A stretch of 34,935 nucleotides of DNA, taken from positions 1,516-36,450 of the forward strand of contig CACYFH010000007.1 in assembly GCA_902773635.1 (NCBI GenBank), read 5' to 3'. Of the stretch, positions 6,491 to 15,610 are shown in pieces. Below the pieces are notes generated by a model. That model was not told the DNA's origin, did not search any database, and saw only the letters and a list, made by a program, of their open reading frames with translations. Every line of letters begins with the position of its first letter. The first letter of the stretch is position 1. The translations under genes were made by a program, and so were the position numbers. The stretch comes from an uncultured Ruminococcus sp. (GTDB lineage: Bacteria; Bacillota; Clostridia; Oscillospirales; Acutalibacteraceae).

Positions 6491-7921
6491 TTATTTGTTG
6501 TATTCACCATAAAATGAAATTATCCGCGCTTTGCGTTCGATCAGTTCGTCAAAGCGGCTGATATATTCATACGGATATTTAAAGTTGAATATGCGCTCGA
6601 TCCAGTCGGAATCGGTATCGCGGAGCTTGGTGACAGCGCCCGCGCCGCACGCGAGGATGGAGTGGGTCTCCTCCATAATGTAGACGTTGTAGGGGCTGAA
6701 AAAGCCCTTTTTTGCCCAGCCGATGTTCTCAAGATTACTGAGCATCTTGCTCTGGCGGTAGAGGTAATACGGCTCATAGCTACCCTCGGTGAGCTTCTTC
6801 TCGGCGTAGTCAAGCATCTGCGCCGTGTATGCCTGCTCGCGGACCGCGTCGGCGGAGCTCAGGCGCGCACTGCGCTTGACGGCGAGGGTATGGACGGTCA
6901 CGCTCTCGGGGTCGAGACGGTGCACCGTGTTGATCGTATTCTCAAAGCTCTCGGGCGTATCAGACGTCAAGCCGGCAATCAAGTCCATATTGATGTTGTC
7001 GAAGCCCAGCTCCCGCGCAAGGCGGAAGGCGTCGATCGTCTGCTGAGAGGTGTGCCTCCTGCCGATGGCCTCCAGCACGCTGTCGGAAAAGGTCTGGGGG
7101 TTGATGGAGATGCGGGTGACGGGATGCTTTTTCAGGGTGAGGAGCTTCTCCCGCGTGACGGTGTCGGGACGACCAGCCTCCACAGTGAACTCCGCGCAGG
7201 TTGTCAGGTCGAAATCTGCTTCAATCTCACTGAGCAATATGTCAAGCTGCTCCGCGCTCAGGGTCGTGGGCGTACCGCCGCCGATGTAGACGGATTCCAG
7301 ACGGAGCTTCAGTTCCTTCACCAATTCCGCCGTATAGCGTATCTCGCTCAAAAGCAAGGGCAGATAGCCGTCGATCAGCTTCTTTGCCTTTTCGACCGTC
7401 TGGCTCACGAAGGAGCAGTAGTTACAGCGGGTCGGGCAGAAGGGGATGCTGACGTAGAGCGAGAAGGAGCGGCGGTCGGAGCGGCGGAGGATCGCGCTCT
7501 GGTTCTCCCTGACCTTCTCGGCGAGGGCGGTCTTTTCCTCAGAAACGTAGAGGGTCTCGCGGAAATAGCGCCGCGCCTCCCCTGCTCCGTCCTTGTCGGC
7601 AAGTCGGGAAAAGAGCTTGATCGGGCGCACGCCGGTGAGGATGCCCCACGGCAGCTCGCGCGCGTATACCTTGCTGAGCACGCGGTAGAGGAGCTGACCC
7701 ATCGTCAGCTCGTTGTCCTCGGACAGGGGCGCGGATAAGGCTTCTACCCTACCCTCCGCAGATAATTCTACCCTGACCTCATCGTGAACGGAGGTCAGGA
7801 TATAGGGTTGCTCGAAGGACTCATATTCATGAATGACGCGCACCTCCTCGGTAAAGAGAAAGGCGCGGCAAAGGTTCTCCATTTCATAATGGAATTTGTG
7901 GTTGTCGATATATAGATTCAT
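6491..7921 (-). CDS. hemZ: HemZ-like radical SAM protein (oxygen-independent coproporphyrinogen dehydrogenase family)
   Basis: A 476-aa radical SAM enzyme. The 4Fe-4S motif is C162-P-T-R-C166-N-Y-C169, followed by the GGGTP motif at about 214-218 and ISINPQTF and NMDLIAGL segments. The roughly 150-residue N-terminal region and overall pattern match HemZ rather than HemN or HemW. Like HemW it has no fourth Cys right after the CxxxCxxC motif. HemZ is usually assigned to anaerobic coproporphyrinogen III oxidation, but no other haem gene is in the window and the true substrate is uncertain. The start matches the family N-terminus (MNLYIDNHKFHYEMENL). No Shine-Dalgarno is present; a heptad repeat array begins 8 bases upstream of the ATG. 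Confidence 0.92.
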   Translation of the reverse strand: MNLYIDNHKFHYEMENLCRAFLFTEEVRVIHEYESFEQPYILTSVHDEVRVELSAEGRVEALSAPLSEDNELTMGQLLYRVLSKVYARELPWGILTGVRPIKLFSRLADKDGAGEARRYFRETLYVSEEKTALAEKVRENQSAILRRSDRRSFSLYVSIPFCPTRCNYCSFVSQTVEKAKKLIDGYLPLLLSEIRYTAELVKELKLRLESVYIGGGTPTTLSAEQLDILLSEIEADFDLTTCAEFTVEAGRPDTVTREKLLTLKKHPVTRISINPQTFSDSVLEAIGRRHTSQQTIDAFRLARELGFDNINMDLIAGLTSDTPESFENTINTVHRLDPESVTVHTLAVKRSARLSSADAVREQAYTAQMLDYAEKKLTEGSYEPYYLYRQSKMLSNLENIGWAKKGFFSPYNVYIMEETHSILACGAGAVTKLRDTDSDWIERIFNFKYPYEYISRFDELIERKARIISFYGEYNK

Positions 7922-7928
7922 TTTGGAA

Positions 7929-7962
7929 AATTAGGAATTAGGAATGAGGAATTAGGAATTGA
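7929..7962. repeat. AGGAATT-type heptad array before hemZ
   Basis: Four to five 7-bp units (TTAGGAA, TTAGGAA, TGAGGAA, TTAGGAA) fill the gap between the MBL-hydrolase stop and the hemZ ATG, replacing the expected ribosome binding region. There is no inverted partner within the gap. Confidence 0.85.
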
Positions 7963-7981
7963 TTCTTCCTGATAACCGCTC

Positions 7982-8602
7982 TTAATTCATATATGGATTG
8001 TATTTTCTCTCCTGATTGAGGGTGCTGAACATATCGTGACCGGGGTAGACGCGGTAGTCGCCCTCGAGGTCGCGCAATCGCCGGATCGACTGCATCATAT
8101 CCTGCATGGACGAGGTCGGGAAGTCCGTCCTCCCGATGCCGGTGCAAAAGAGTGTGTCTCCGGAGAAGATCGCGTCGTCGACAAGGTAACAGCCGCTCCC
8201 CATCGTGTGACCGGGCGTGAGCAGGAAGGTGATCGTGCTCTCGCCAAAGTCGATCGTCTCGCCGTCCTTGAGGGCGCGGTCGACGGTGAAGGGCTTGATC
8301 GTCAAGCCGTGGTTCTTTGAGAGGTTCCAGCTCGGTTCGCCGATCAGAGCAAGCTCCTTCTCGGACGCGCAGACGGTCGGGTGATAGCGCTCGACAAGCT
8401 CCGCTACGCCGAGGATATGGTCATAATGCCCGTGTGTCAGGAGGATGTAATCGAGCGTCCCGCCACGGCTGTCGAGCTCCGCGATCAGCGCGTCGCTGTG
8501 GTCGCCGGGGTCGATGACGGCGCGCGTGCCTGTCGCTTCATCCTCTATGAGGTAGCAATTCGTCTCGATCATGCCGACGGTAACGTAGTCTATTTTGATC
8601 AT
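7982..8602 (-). CDS. MBL-fold metallo-hydrolase (glyoxalase II-like)
   Basis: A 206-aa metallo-beta-lactamase-fold hydrolase. The metal-binding set is visible: THGHYDH (H57, H59, D61, H62), H132 in TPGHTMGS, D149 in FSGDTLF and H189 in YPGHD. The GRTDFPTSS segment is typical of the YqgX/YcbL subgroup of small glyoxalase II-like enzymes, which act on thioesters such as S-lactoylglutathione or related compounds; the natural substrate in Clostridia is not known. The start overlaps the dtd stop by 4 nt and has GGGAG upstream, showing coupling to dtd, a pairing that recurs downstream of rel in Firmicutes. Confidence 0.93.
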   Translation of the reverse strand: MIKIDYVTVGMIETNCYLIEDEATGTRAVIDPGDHSDALIAELDSRGGTLDYILLTHGHYDHILGVAELVERYHPTVCASEKELALIGEPSWNLSKNHGLTIKPFTVDRALKDGETIDFGESTITFLLTPGHTMGSGCYLVDDAIFSGDTLFCTGIGRTDFPTSSMQDMMQSIRRLRDLEGDYRVYPGHDMFSTLNQERKYNPYMN

Positions 8603-9054
8603 TTCTTCAGCTCCCTGCTGTCGATGATGATGGTGACGGGACCGTCGTTGAGCAGCTCGACCTGCATATCCGCGCCGAAAATGCCCTTACCGATCTCGGT
8701 GACGCCGCACATTTTAATTCTATTACAGAAATATTCATACAATTCTTCCGCTGCGGCAGGCTTCGCCGCGCCGAAGAAATCCGGCCGCCGACCGTGGGAG
8801 CAGTTCGCGCAAAGGGTGAACTGGGAGACGACCAGCGCCGCGCCGCCGACAGTCAGGAGACTGAGATTCATCTTGCCCTCGCTGTCGCTGAAAATACGCA
8901 GGTTCGCGATCTTATCGGCGAGCACCTCGGCGTCGCGTTCGGTGTCGCCCTCGGCAACGCCCAGCAGGATCAGCAGACCGCCGCCGATCTCGGAGATACG
9001 CTCCCCTTCGACGGTCACGCTCGCGCTTCTCACGCGCTGGATAACAGCTTTCAT
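8599..9054 (-). CDS. dtd: D-aminoacyl-tRNA deacylase
   Basis: A 151-aa DTD that removes D-amino acids (and glycine from tRNA-Ala) mischarged on tRNAs. It starts [17 protein letters not shown], carries the catalytic SQFTL at 77-81 followed by [10 protein letters not shown], and the NDGPVT motif at 136-141 (the NxGPVT active-site loop). Length is normal. It follows rel, the common Firmicute rel-dtd order, with a gap of about 90 nt that contains a CG-rich perfect hairpin (9102-9129). The Shine-Dalgarno is weak (AAAGG). Confidence 0.96.
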   Translation of the reverse strand: MKAVIQRVRSASVTVEGERISEIGGGLLILLGVAEGDTERDAEVLADKIANLRIFSDSEGKMNLSLLTVGGAALVVSQFTLCANCSHGRRPDFFGAAKPAAAEELYEYFCNRIKMCGVTEIGKGIFGADMQVELLNDGPVTIIIDSRELKK

Positions 9055-9101
9055 CGGATATCAGACCTTTCTATTGCCTTTCACAGAGCGATGGGAGTCC
9101 T

Positions 9102-9129
9102 GTAGGGCGGGGACTTGCTCCCGCCCTAC
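9102..9129. repeat. GTAGGGCGGG hairpin, dispersed repeat unit
   Basis: A perfect 10-bp inverted repeat (GTAGGGCGGG and CCCGCCCTAC) with an 8-base loop GACTTGCT lies between rel and dtd. The same GTAGGGCGGGG-CTTGCTCCCGCC sequence forms both arms of the element at 28086-28220. No T-run follows, so it is a repeat rather than a clear terminator. Confidence 0.75.
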
Positions 9130-9145
9130 TCTTCTTCCGACCGCC

Positions 9146-11326
9146 TTATATTCTCGTGATGGAGACGATGCCGTTGATCTGGGCGAGGTGCGCCATCACG
9201 GCGCGCAGGTGATCCATGTTGTTGATCTCGATGGTGACGGTCACCATCGCCTGGTTGTCCTTGAGCTCGCGGGAGTTGAGCATATGGATGAAGATGCGCA
9301 TGTTGGACAGCTCGCGCGTCACGTCCGCGAGGAAGCCGGTGCGGTCGTTGCAGACGATCTCCAGCGTGCTCTGGAAGGAGTCGTGGATCTCGTCGCCCCA
9401 ATGGGCGTTGACCCAGCGCTCGGGTTCCTCACAGGCTGTGAGGTCCTTCGGCACATTCGAGCAGGAACGCTTGTGGACGCTCACGCCGAAGCCGCGCGTC
9501 ACATAGCCGATGATCTCGTCGCCCGGGAGCGGGTTGCAGCAGCGCGAGAACTTGATCAAAACGTCCTCCAAGCCCTCGATGATGACGCCGGAGCTGACCT
9601 TTCGCTTTGTCGGCTGCTCATGGATGGGCTTGACGGGTTCGTCGTCTTTCTTATATTTCTTGGTGTAGATCTCCTTGACGCGGGGCATGATCTTCCAGAG
9701 CTGGATGCCGCCGTAGCCGACCGCCGCGTAGAAGTCGTCCATCGAATTACAGTAATGGCGCTGGACGATGGGCTGCATGCACTCCTCGAGATCGCCCTCG
9801 GCGAACTGCATGCCCGCCTTCTTGAGCTCATGCTCGAACTGGTTTTTGCCCTCGACGATATTCTCCTCACGGCGCTCCTTCTTGAACCACTGGCGGATCT
9901 TCGTGCGCGCGGAGTTGGTCTTGACGATCTTCAGCCAGTCGCGCTTGGGGCCGTTGCCCTCCTTCTGGGTGAGAATCTCGACGATATCGCTGCTCTTGAC
10001 CTCATAGTCGATCGGCACGATATGACCGTTGACCTTCGCGCCCACCATGCGGTTGCCCAGCCCCGAGTGGATCGCATACGCCATGTCGATGACGGTCGCG
10101 CCGGCGGGCAGGTTGATGATATCGCCCTTGGGGGTAAAGACGTAGACCTCGTTCTGGGAGAGGTCATATTTGATGGTCTTGACCAGCTCGGTCTTGTCGT
10201 CGGCTGCGCTCTGTTCCTCGAGAACCTGACGGATCCAGGTCAGGTTCTCGTCGAGAGAATCCTGCTTGCCCTTGAGCTTGAGCTTATACTTCCAGTGCGC
10301 CGCGATACCGTATTCCGCCGTGTGGTGCATCTCATAGGTGCGGATCTGCACCTCAAAGGGGATGCCGTTCTTGTCGAAAACGGTAGTGTGGAGGCTCTGG
10401 TACATATTGGACTTTGGTGACGCGATATAGTCCTTGAAGCGGTTCTGGACAGGGGTGAAGATATCGTGGACGATGCCCAGCACGTTGTAGCAGTCGGCGA
10501 TGGTATTGACGATCACGCGCACGGCGAACACGTCGAAGATCTGGTCGACGTCGCGCCCCTGCATATAGGTCTTGCGGTAGATGGAAACGACCGATTTCAC
10601 GCGGCCGGAGATGGTCACATGCGGAATGGAGTAGCCGATCTTGTCCAAAATCTTCTTCTTGATCTGCTCGATAAAGGCGTTGCGCTCATTCTCCTTGAGC
10701 TGGAGCTGTCTCTCGATCTCCTCATAGGCGATCGGGTCGAGATAGCGCATGGAGAGATCCTCCAGCTCCTCCTTGATCGCCTTCATGCCGAGGCGGTGGG
10801 CGATCGGAGCGTAGACCTCCATGCACTCGAGCGCCTTGTCCCTGCGCTTCTGCTCCCTGACGCACTCGATGGTGCGCATATTGTGCAGGCGGTCGGCGAG
10901 CTTGACGATGATGACGCGGATATCGTTGCTCATCGCGATCAGCATCTTGCGGACGTTCTCCGCCTGACGCTCCTCGCGGTCGGTATAGCTGATCTTGCTG
11001 ATCTTGGTCAGACCGTCGACGAGATTGCGTACCTCGGAGCCGAAGCCCTCCTCCACCTGCTCCAGCGTGACGGCGGTATCCTCGACGGTATCGTGCAGAA
11101 GTCCCGCAACAATGGAGTCCGTGTCCATGCCCATCTCGGCAAGGATGCACGCGACGGAGGTCGGGTGCAGGATATACGGCACGCCCGAGACGCGGCGCTG
11201 GTCGCCGTGGGCGAGGTTCGCGAACTCATATGCCTTCTTGATCTTCTTCTTATTGTACTTGATGTTGCTCTTGTCGATCAGCGACATCAATTCATCAAAG
11301 TCCTGATAATGCACTACGTCATTCAT
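9146..11326 (-). CDS. rel: Bifunctional (p)ppGpp synthetase/hydrolase Rel
   Basis: A 726-aa long RSH protein controlling the stringent response. Order of domains: an HD hydrolase with intact motifs (H54 in YILHPTS, H78-D79 in LLHDTVEDT), so hydrolysis is predicted active; a synthetase domain at about 235-350 (GRVKSVVSIYRK, FDVFAVRVIV, DYIASPKSNMYQSLHT); a TGS domain at about 395-455 (NLPAGATVIDMAYAIHSGLG); a zinc-finger-like helical region with CCNPLPGDEI; and a C-terminal ACT domain at about 650-726. The start overlaps recJ by 8 nt and has GGAGGTGAG upstream. The recJ-rel-dtd order is common in Clostridia. Confidence 0.97.
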   Translation of the reverse strand: MNDVVHYQDFDELMSLIDKSNIKYNKKKIKKAYEFANLAHGDQRRVSGVPYILHPTSVACILAEMGMDTDSIVAGLLHDTVEDTAVTLEQVEEGFGSEVRNLVDGLTKISKISYTDREERQAENVRKMLIAMSNDIRVIIVKLADRLHNMRTIECVREQKRRDKALECMEVYAPIAHRLGMKAIKEELEDLSMRYLDPIAYEEIERQLQLKENERNAFIEQIKKKILDKIGYSIPHVTISGRVKSVVSIYRKTYMQGRDVDQIFDVFAVRVIVNTIADCYNVLGIVHDIFTPVQNRFKDYIASPKSNMYQSLHTTVFDKNGIPFEVQIRTYEMHHTAEYGIAAHWKYKLKLKGKQDSLDENLTWIRQVLEEQSAADDKTELVKTIKYDLSQNEVYVFTPKGDIINLPAGATVIDMAYAIHSGLGNRMVGAKVNGHIVPIDYEVKSSDIVEILTQKEGNGPKRDWLKIVKTNSARTKIRQWFKKERREENIVEGKNQFEHELKKAGMQFAEGDLEECMQPIVQRHYCNSMDDFYAAVGYGGIQLWKIMPRVKEIYTKKYKKDDEPVKPIHEQPTKRKVSSGVIIEGLEDVLIKFSRCCNPLPGDEIIGYVTRGFGVSVHKRSCSNVPKDLTACEEPERWVNAHWGDEIHDSFQSTLEIVCNDRTGFLADVTRELSNMRIFIHMLNSRELKDNQAMVTVTIEINNMDHLRAVMAHLAQINGIVSITRI

Positions 11327-13367
11327 CAGCGCTCACCTCCCTGAGCTTGCGGATGATCACGGACGCGTTGAGGTCGACCTTCCTGCTGACCTCGCACATC
11401 CTGATCTCAAAATCATACATACCTTCATCTATCTGAATGAGCCCGAGCTCGTTCATGCTCTCCAAAATGACCCTCAGCTTGCCGAAGCTGACGGCGTAAT
11501 CCAAGCGGTGTAAAAGCGCGTCAAAGGAATATTGGAAGCCGCCGTTCGAGCGCAGGAAGCGGTAGACCACCGCGAACTCCTGACGGTCGGGGATCAGCTC
11601 CCGCGCCTGCTGCGGGGTGATGTTATCGCCGCGGCAGAAGGCTTCATATAATTCTTTTGAAGAAACTAAAGCGTCCTGATCCATCCCCGAGAAGCGCATA
11701 TCGCGGACGATCACGGAGAGGCTCTCCGTGTTATTATAGAGGTTCACGTCCAGCGTGACTGCCAGATCGACCTTATCGCCCGTGTGATAAGGGAACTCCG
11801 CGAGGGTCGTAGAAAACCTCATTCCCTGTACAAAACTCTCTCCGCGTGAAAAAGTCAGGCGAAGATGCTTTCCTCCGCCGACCTCGCGAACGTCGCGTAA
11901 GGTCATATTGAACAAACCGAACAGCGGGGTCGGATTGCCCGCGCCGTAGGGTTCGAGAAGCGTCAGCTCATGCACGAGATCGACCTTCAGCTGTGAGGGA
12001 TTGAGCTTGCAGTCCAGCTCCAGCGCCGCCGTCGGCACGGGGTGCAACTCGGCGTAGCGGTTGATCAGCGTGATAAAGCGGTCGATGTTCTCCTTCTTGA
12101 TGCCGAAGCCGACAGCCATCGGGTGGCCGCCGTGCTGCTCGAGCACCTCTGAGCAGGAGGACACCGCGTCGATCAGGGAGAAGCCGCTCACGGAGCGGCC
12201 CGAAGCGCGGCAGATCTCGCCCTCGAGAGTGATGACGATGGCGGGCTTGCCGTAGATCTCCTTGAGGCGGGACGCGACGATGCCGATCACACCCTTGCGC
12301 CAATTCTCGCCGCAGACGACGATCACGCGGTTGTTGACAGGGGAAGGATCCTCGCGGATCATATCGTCGATATCGCTGAGGATATCACGCTCGATCTCCT
12401 GACGTTCCGTGTTGTCCGAGGAAAGCTCCGCGGCGATATCCGCGGCGTAGTCCTCGTCGTCCGTCAGCAGCATGGAGACGGTCTTTTTGGAGAGTCCGAT
12501 GCGCCCGCCCGCGTTGATGCGCGGAACAAGCGTGAAGCTGAGATTGCCGGCGGAAATATTCTTGCCGTTCAGCCCCGATTCCTCCACCAAGGCGGCAATA
12601 CCCAGACGGTCGCCGTTGTTGATATGGCGCAGACCGTTCTTCACGAGAATGCGGTTCTCACCGCGAAGCGGAACGATATCGCCGACCGTGCCGATAGCGG
12701 TCAGGTCGGAGTAATCCTCCAACAGGCGCTCTACGTCGGCATACTCGCCCTCGATCGCCTGAACCAATTTAAAGGCGACGCCGACGCCTGATAATTCTTT
12801 GAAAGAACTATTACAGTCGGGACGGTGCGGGTCGATGGCCGCTACCGCGTCGGGGAGCTTCTTGGGGATCGCGTGGTGGTCGGTGATCACACAGTCGACC
12901 TCCAGGGTGTTGGCGTAGGCGACCTCGTCCACCGCCGCAACGCCGTTGTCGACCGTGATGATCAGCTTTACGCCGCGCTCATACAGCCGCGTGATGGCGT
13001 CCTTGTTCAGTCCGTAGCCCTCGGTCTCACGCGAGGGGATATAGTACATCACGTCCGCGCCGATATCGGAAAGATAGGAGTACAGAAGGGCGGTCGAGGT
13101 CACGCCGTCGGCGTCGAAGTCGCCGTACACGCAGATGCGGTCGCCGTCCTCGATAGCGGCTTGGATGCGCTCCACCGCTCTGTCCATATCTCTGATCTCA
13201 AAGGGAGACGCGGTGAGCGTCTCGCCGTCGATGAATTCGATGATCTCGCGCTCATCGGTCACGCCGCGGATATCCAACAGCATAGCGATGAGCATGGGCA
13301 GGTCGTAGCGCTGCGAAATGGCAACCGCGTTGTCTTTATTCAGTTTTCGGGTGATCCATTTTTTCAT
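11319..13367 (-). CDS. recJ: Single-stranded-DNA-specific exonuclease RecJ
   Basis: A 682-aa DHH-family 5'-3' ssDNA exonuclease used in RecF-pathway recombination and repair. Motifs: DFDADG (83-88), TVDNG (138-142) and DHH (163-165) in VITDHHAIP, then the DHHA1 domain with GGHPMAVGFGI and an OB fold, followed by the extra C-terminal winged region found in Firmicute RecJ. Length is slightly longer than the E. coli enzyme for this reason. The start is supported by AGGAG 10 nt upstream, immediately after a heptad array. It overlaps rel by 8 nt. Confidence 0.96.
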   Translation of the reverse strand: MKKWITRKLNKDNAVAISQRYDLPMLIAMLLDIRGVTDEREIIEFIDGETLTASPFEIRDMDRAVERIQAAIEDGDRICVYGDFDADGVTSTALLYSYLSDIGADVMYYIPSRETEGYGLNKDAITRLYERGVKLIITVDNGVAAVDEVAYANTLEVDCVITDHHAIPKKLPDAVAAIDPHRPDCNSSFKELSGVGVAFKLVQAIEGEYADVERLLEDYSDLTAIGTVGDIVPLRGENRILVKNGLRHINNGDRLGIAALVEESGLNGKNISAGNLSFTLVPRINAGGRIGLSKKTVSMLLTDDEDYAADIAAELSSDNTERQEIERDILSDIDDMIREDPSPVNNRVIVVCGENWRKGVIGIVASRLKEIYGKPAIVITLEGEICRASGRSVSGFSLIDAVSSCSEVLEQHGGHPMAVGFGIKKENIDRFITLINRYAELHPVPTAALELDCKLNPSQLKVDLVHELTLLEPYGAGNPTPLFGLFNMTLRDVREVGGGKHLRLTFSRGESFVQGMRFSTTLAEFPYHTGDKVDLAVTLDVNLYNNTESLSVIVRDMRFSGMDQDALVSSKELYEAFCRGDNITPQQARELIPDRQEFAVVYRFLRSNGGFQYSFDALLHRLDYAVSFGKLRVILESMNELGLIQIDEGMYDFEIRMCEVSRKVDLNASVIIRKLREVSADE

Positions 13368-13383
13368 AGTCGCTTCGCTCCTG

Positions 13384-13433
13384 TTGTTGGTTGCTGCTGG
13401 TTGCTAGTCGCTAGTCGCTAGTTGCTGGTTGCG
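13384..13433. repeat. GGTTGCT/AGTCGCT heptad array
   Basis: About seven 7-bp units (GGTTGCT, AGTCGCT, AGTTGCT) lie between recJ and recN. The left part is just upstream of the recJ ribosome binding site and the right part is read as the final codons of recN. Confidence 0.85.
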
Positions 13434-15144
13434 ATTCACTGTCCACTGACCACTGTCCACTGTCCACTGACCACCGTCCGCTCTTCGCGCTGTTGAGCAG
13501 TTCCCGCGCGTGGTTGCGGGCGCTGTCGGTGATCTGCTCGCCGCCGACGATGCGCGCGAGCTCCTCTACCCTGCCGTCCTCGTCAAGCGACTGAACGCGG
13601 GTGAAGGTGCGGTCGTCGCGCACCTCCTTGCTGATGAACAGGTGGTTCATCGCGAAGGCGGCGATCTGCGCCTGGTGGGTCACGCAAAGCACCTGACGGT
13701 CAAGGGAAAGCTGTCTGAGCTTGCGTCCGACGCGATCCGCCGCAGAGCCGGAGATACCGGTGTCGATCTCGTCGAAGATCAGGGTCTGGACGAAGTCCGC
13801 GCGCGAGAGGACGGTCTTGATGGCGAGCATCATACGGGAGAGCTCGCCGCCCGAAGCGATCTTGCTGACGGGCTTGGGATCCTCGCCGGGGTTGGTGGAG
13901 ATCAGGAACTCGATGCGGTCGATGCCGCGGCTGTTCAGCTCCACCTCGTCCTGCCGGATCTCCAGACGGACGTTCGGCATCAGCAGGAACGCCATCTCGC
14001 GCTCCACAGAGGCGCGGAACTCCTCCCCCACCTTGCGACGCAGGTCGGATAATTCTTTTGCAGAATCATACGCCGCCTGATACAGCTTCTCGCGGCGCAT
14101 TTCCAGCTGTGCGCGGTTGTTCGCGTAATCATTCAGCGCGTTTAATTCTTTTTTCGCATTATCCAAGTAGGCGAGCATCTCTTCCTCGCTCTCGCCGTAC
14201 TTGTGACGCAGTCTGTATAAAAGGTCGAGCCGTTCCTCGATCTCCTCGAGGCGACCGGGGTCGGCGTCGATATCGTCCATCGCGCTCTCGAGCTCGCGGG
14301 AGATCTCCTGCAGCTCGTATAAGGCGGAGGAAAGGCGGTCGGCGCTCCCCTCCAAGGAGGAAAGGTAGCGCGAGGCGTTCATCACGGCGGAGGACGCGTC
14401 GTCGAGCATCCGCAGAGCGCCGTCGACCTCATCGTCGCCGTCGAGCGCGATCCGCGCGCCCATCAGCTCCTTCGCGATCTTCTCGCGGTTTTGCAGGGCG
14501 TTGCGCTCCGCTGTGAGCGCGTCGTACTCGCCGACTTCCGGCTCCGCGTCCTCAAGCTCCGCGATCTGGAAGGTCAGCAGGTCGATCTTCCTCAGCCGCT
14601 CCGCTTCATCGGTGTCGAGAGAGCCGAGCTCCTCCTCGACCGCTCTGAGCTCACGGTAGGTCTTGCGGTACGCGGAGAGGAGCGCCGCGTCGTCCGCGAG
14701 AGCGTCGATGTAGACGATATGCAGAGCGGGATTCATCAGCTCGAGGTTATCGTTCTGACCGTGGATGTTGATAAGATATTCTCCGATCTCCCGCAGCGCC
14801 GCCACGGTCGCGGGGCGGGAGTTGATGCGGCAATTGTTCTTGCCGGAGGCAGTCAGCTCACGCGAGAGGATCAGCGTGCCGTCCTCCGCCTCATAACCCA
14901 TCGCGCTGAGCTTCTTCAGCGTCAGCGGCGAGAGCTCCTCAAAGGTTGCGCTGACGAACGCGGCGTCCGCTCCGGAACGGATCATCCCGCGGGAGGAACG
15001 GTGCCCGAGCACGGCGTTGATCGAGTCGATCACGATGCTCTTGCCCGCGCCGGTCTCACCGGTGAGCACATTCAGCCCACCGGTAAAGTCGATATTGCTT
15101 TTTTCGATGACCGCTATATTTTCGATATACAGGTTCGTCAGCAT
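13411..15144 (-). CDS. recN: DNA repair protein RecN with repeat-encoded C-terminal tail
   Basis: A 577-aa SMC-like ATPase for double-strand-break repair. Walker A is GETGAGKS (29-36), long coiled coils span the middle, and the C-terminal ATPase half has the ABC signature ASGGELSRMMLAIK and Walker B LIFDEIDTGISG, then VTHQAQIAA. The normal end is ARELLNSAK. The last 23 residues (555-577, SGRWSVDSGQWSVDSESQPA) are encoded by heptad repeats and have no family counterpart, so an original stop seems to have been overrun by a repeat insertion. The start has AAGGAAG upstream. It sits after argR, as in many Firmicutes. Confidence 0.96.
   Translation of the reverse strand: MLTNLYIENIAVIEKSNIDFTGGLNVLTGETGAGKSIVIDSINAVLGHRSSRGMIRSGADAAFVSATFEELSPLTLKKLSAMGYEAEDGTLILSRELTASGKNNCRINSRPATVAALREIGEYLINIHGQNDNLELMNPALHIVYIDALADDAALLSAYRKTYRELRAVEEELGSLDTDEAERLRKIDLLTFQIAELEDAEPEVGEYDALTAERNALQNREKIAKELMGARIALDGDDEVDGALRMLDDASSAVMNASRYLSSLEGSADRLSSALYELQEISRELESAMDDIDADPGRLEEIEERLDLLYRLRHKYGESEEEMLAYLDNAKKELNALNDYANNRAQLEMRREKLYQAAYDSAKELSDLRRKVGEEFRASVEREMAFLLMPNVRLEIRQDEVELNSRGIDRIEFLISTNPGEDPKPVSKIASGGELSRMMLAIKTVLSRADFVQTLIFDEIDTGISGSAADRVGRKLRQLSLDRQVLCVTHQAQIAAFAMNHLFISKEVRDDRTFTRVQSLDEDGRVEELARIVGGEQITDSARNHARELLNSAKSGRWSVDSGQWSVDSESQPATSD
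13437..13478. repeat. CACTGTC/CACTGAC heptad array within the recN 3' end
   Basis: Six 7-bp units (CACTGTC, CACTGAC, CACTGTC, CACTGTC, CACTGAC, CACCGTC) form a second family directly adjoining the GGTTGCT array. In the recN frame it is translated as WSVDSGQ-type repeats. Confidence 0.85.
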
Positions 15145-15156
15145 AGATAGCTTCCT

Positions 15157-15606
15157 TTATTCTAAAAATGAATTAAACGATTCCACGCAGGACGCCGCCT
15201 GCGCTTCATCCTTGCATACGACCATGATGGTATCCTCGCCGGCGAGGGTGCCGACGATCTCGTCAAAGGACATCATATCCAGCGCCGCGCATGCCGCCTG
15301 CGCCATGCCGCTGAAGGTCTTGACAACGACGATGTTCATCGCCTGCTCGACCGTCACGACGGAAGCGGAAAAGATGCTCTTGAAATTGTTCTTTGCGCCC
15401 TTCTCAGCGCTGGGAGACGCCTGATAGCGATACTTTCCGTCAGCAAGCAGGGTCTTGGTCAGACGGAGCTGCTTGATATCGCGGGAAACGGTGCTCTGGG
15501 TCACATCGTAGCCGTCCGCGCGGAGGTATTCGATCAGCTCCTCCTGCGTGGTGATCGGATATTTATTGATCAATTCGAGAATCTTATTGTGTCTTGTCGT
15601 TTTCAT
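15157..15606 (-). CDS. argR: Arginine repressor ArgR/AhrC
   Basis: A 149-aa arginine-sensing transcription factor. The N-terminal winged helix (1-70) has ITTQEELIEYLRADGYDVTQ and the recognition helix STVSRDIKQLRL. The C-terminal hexamerisation and arginine-binding domain ends with IVGTLAGEDTIMVVCKDE. Hexamers repress arginine synthesis and activate catabolism in Firmicutes; target genes are not in this window. The gene fits the nadK-argR-recN order, with only 4 nt after the nadK stop and a good AAGGAG. Confidence 0.95.
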   Translation of the reverse strand: MKTTRHNKILELINKYPITTQEELIEYLRADGYDVTQSTVSRDIKQLRLTKTLLADGKYRYQASPSAEKGAKNNFKSIFSASVVTVEQAMNIVVVKTFSGMAQAACAALDMMSFDEIVGTLAGEDTIMVVCKDEAQAASCVESFNSFLE

Positions 15607-15610
15607 TTGC

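Noticed and set aside
8381..10420. A 679-codon open frame on the plus strand
   Set aside because: It is antisense to dtd and rel, has no recognisable domain and arises from the high GC content; the minus-strand genes have full motif sets.
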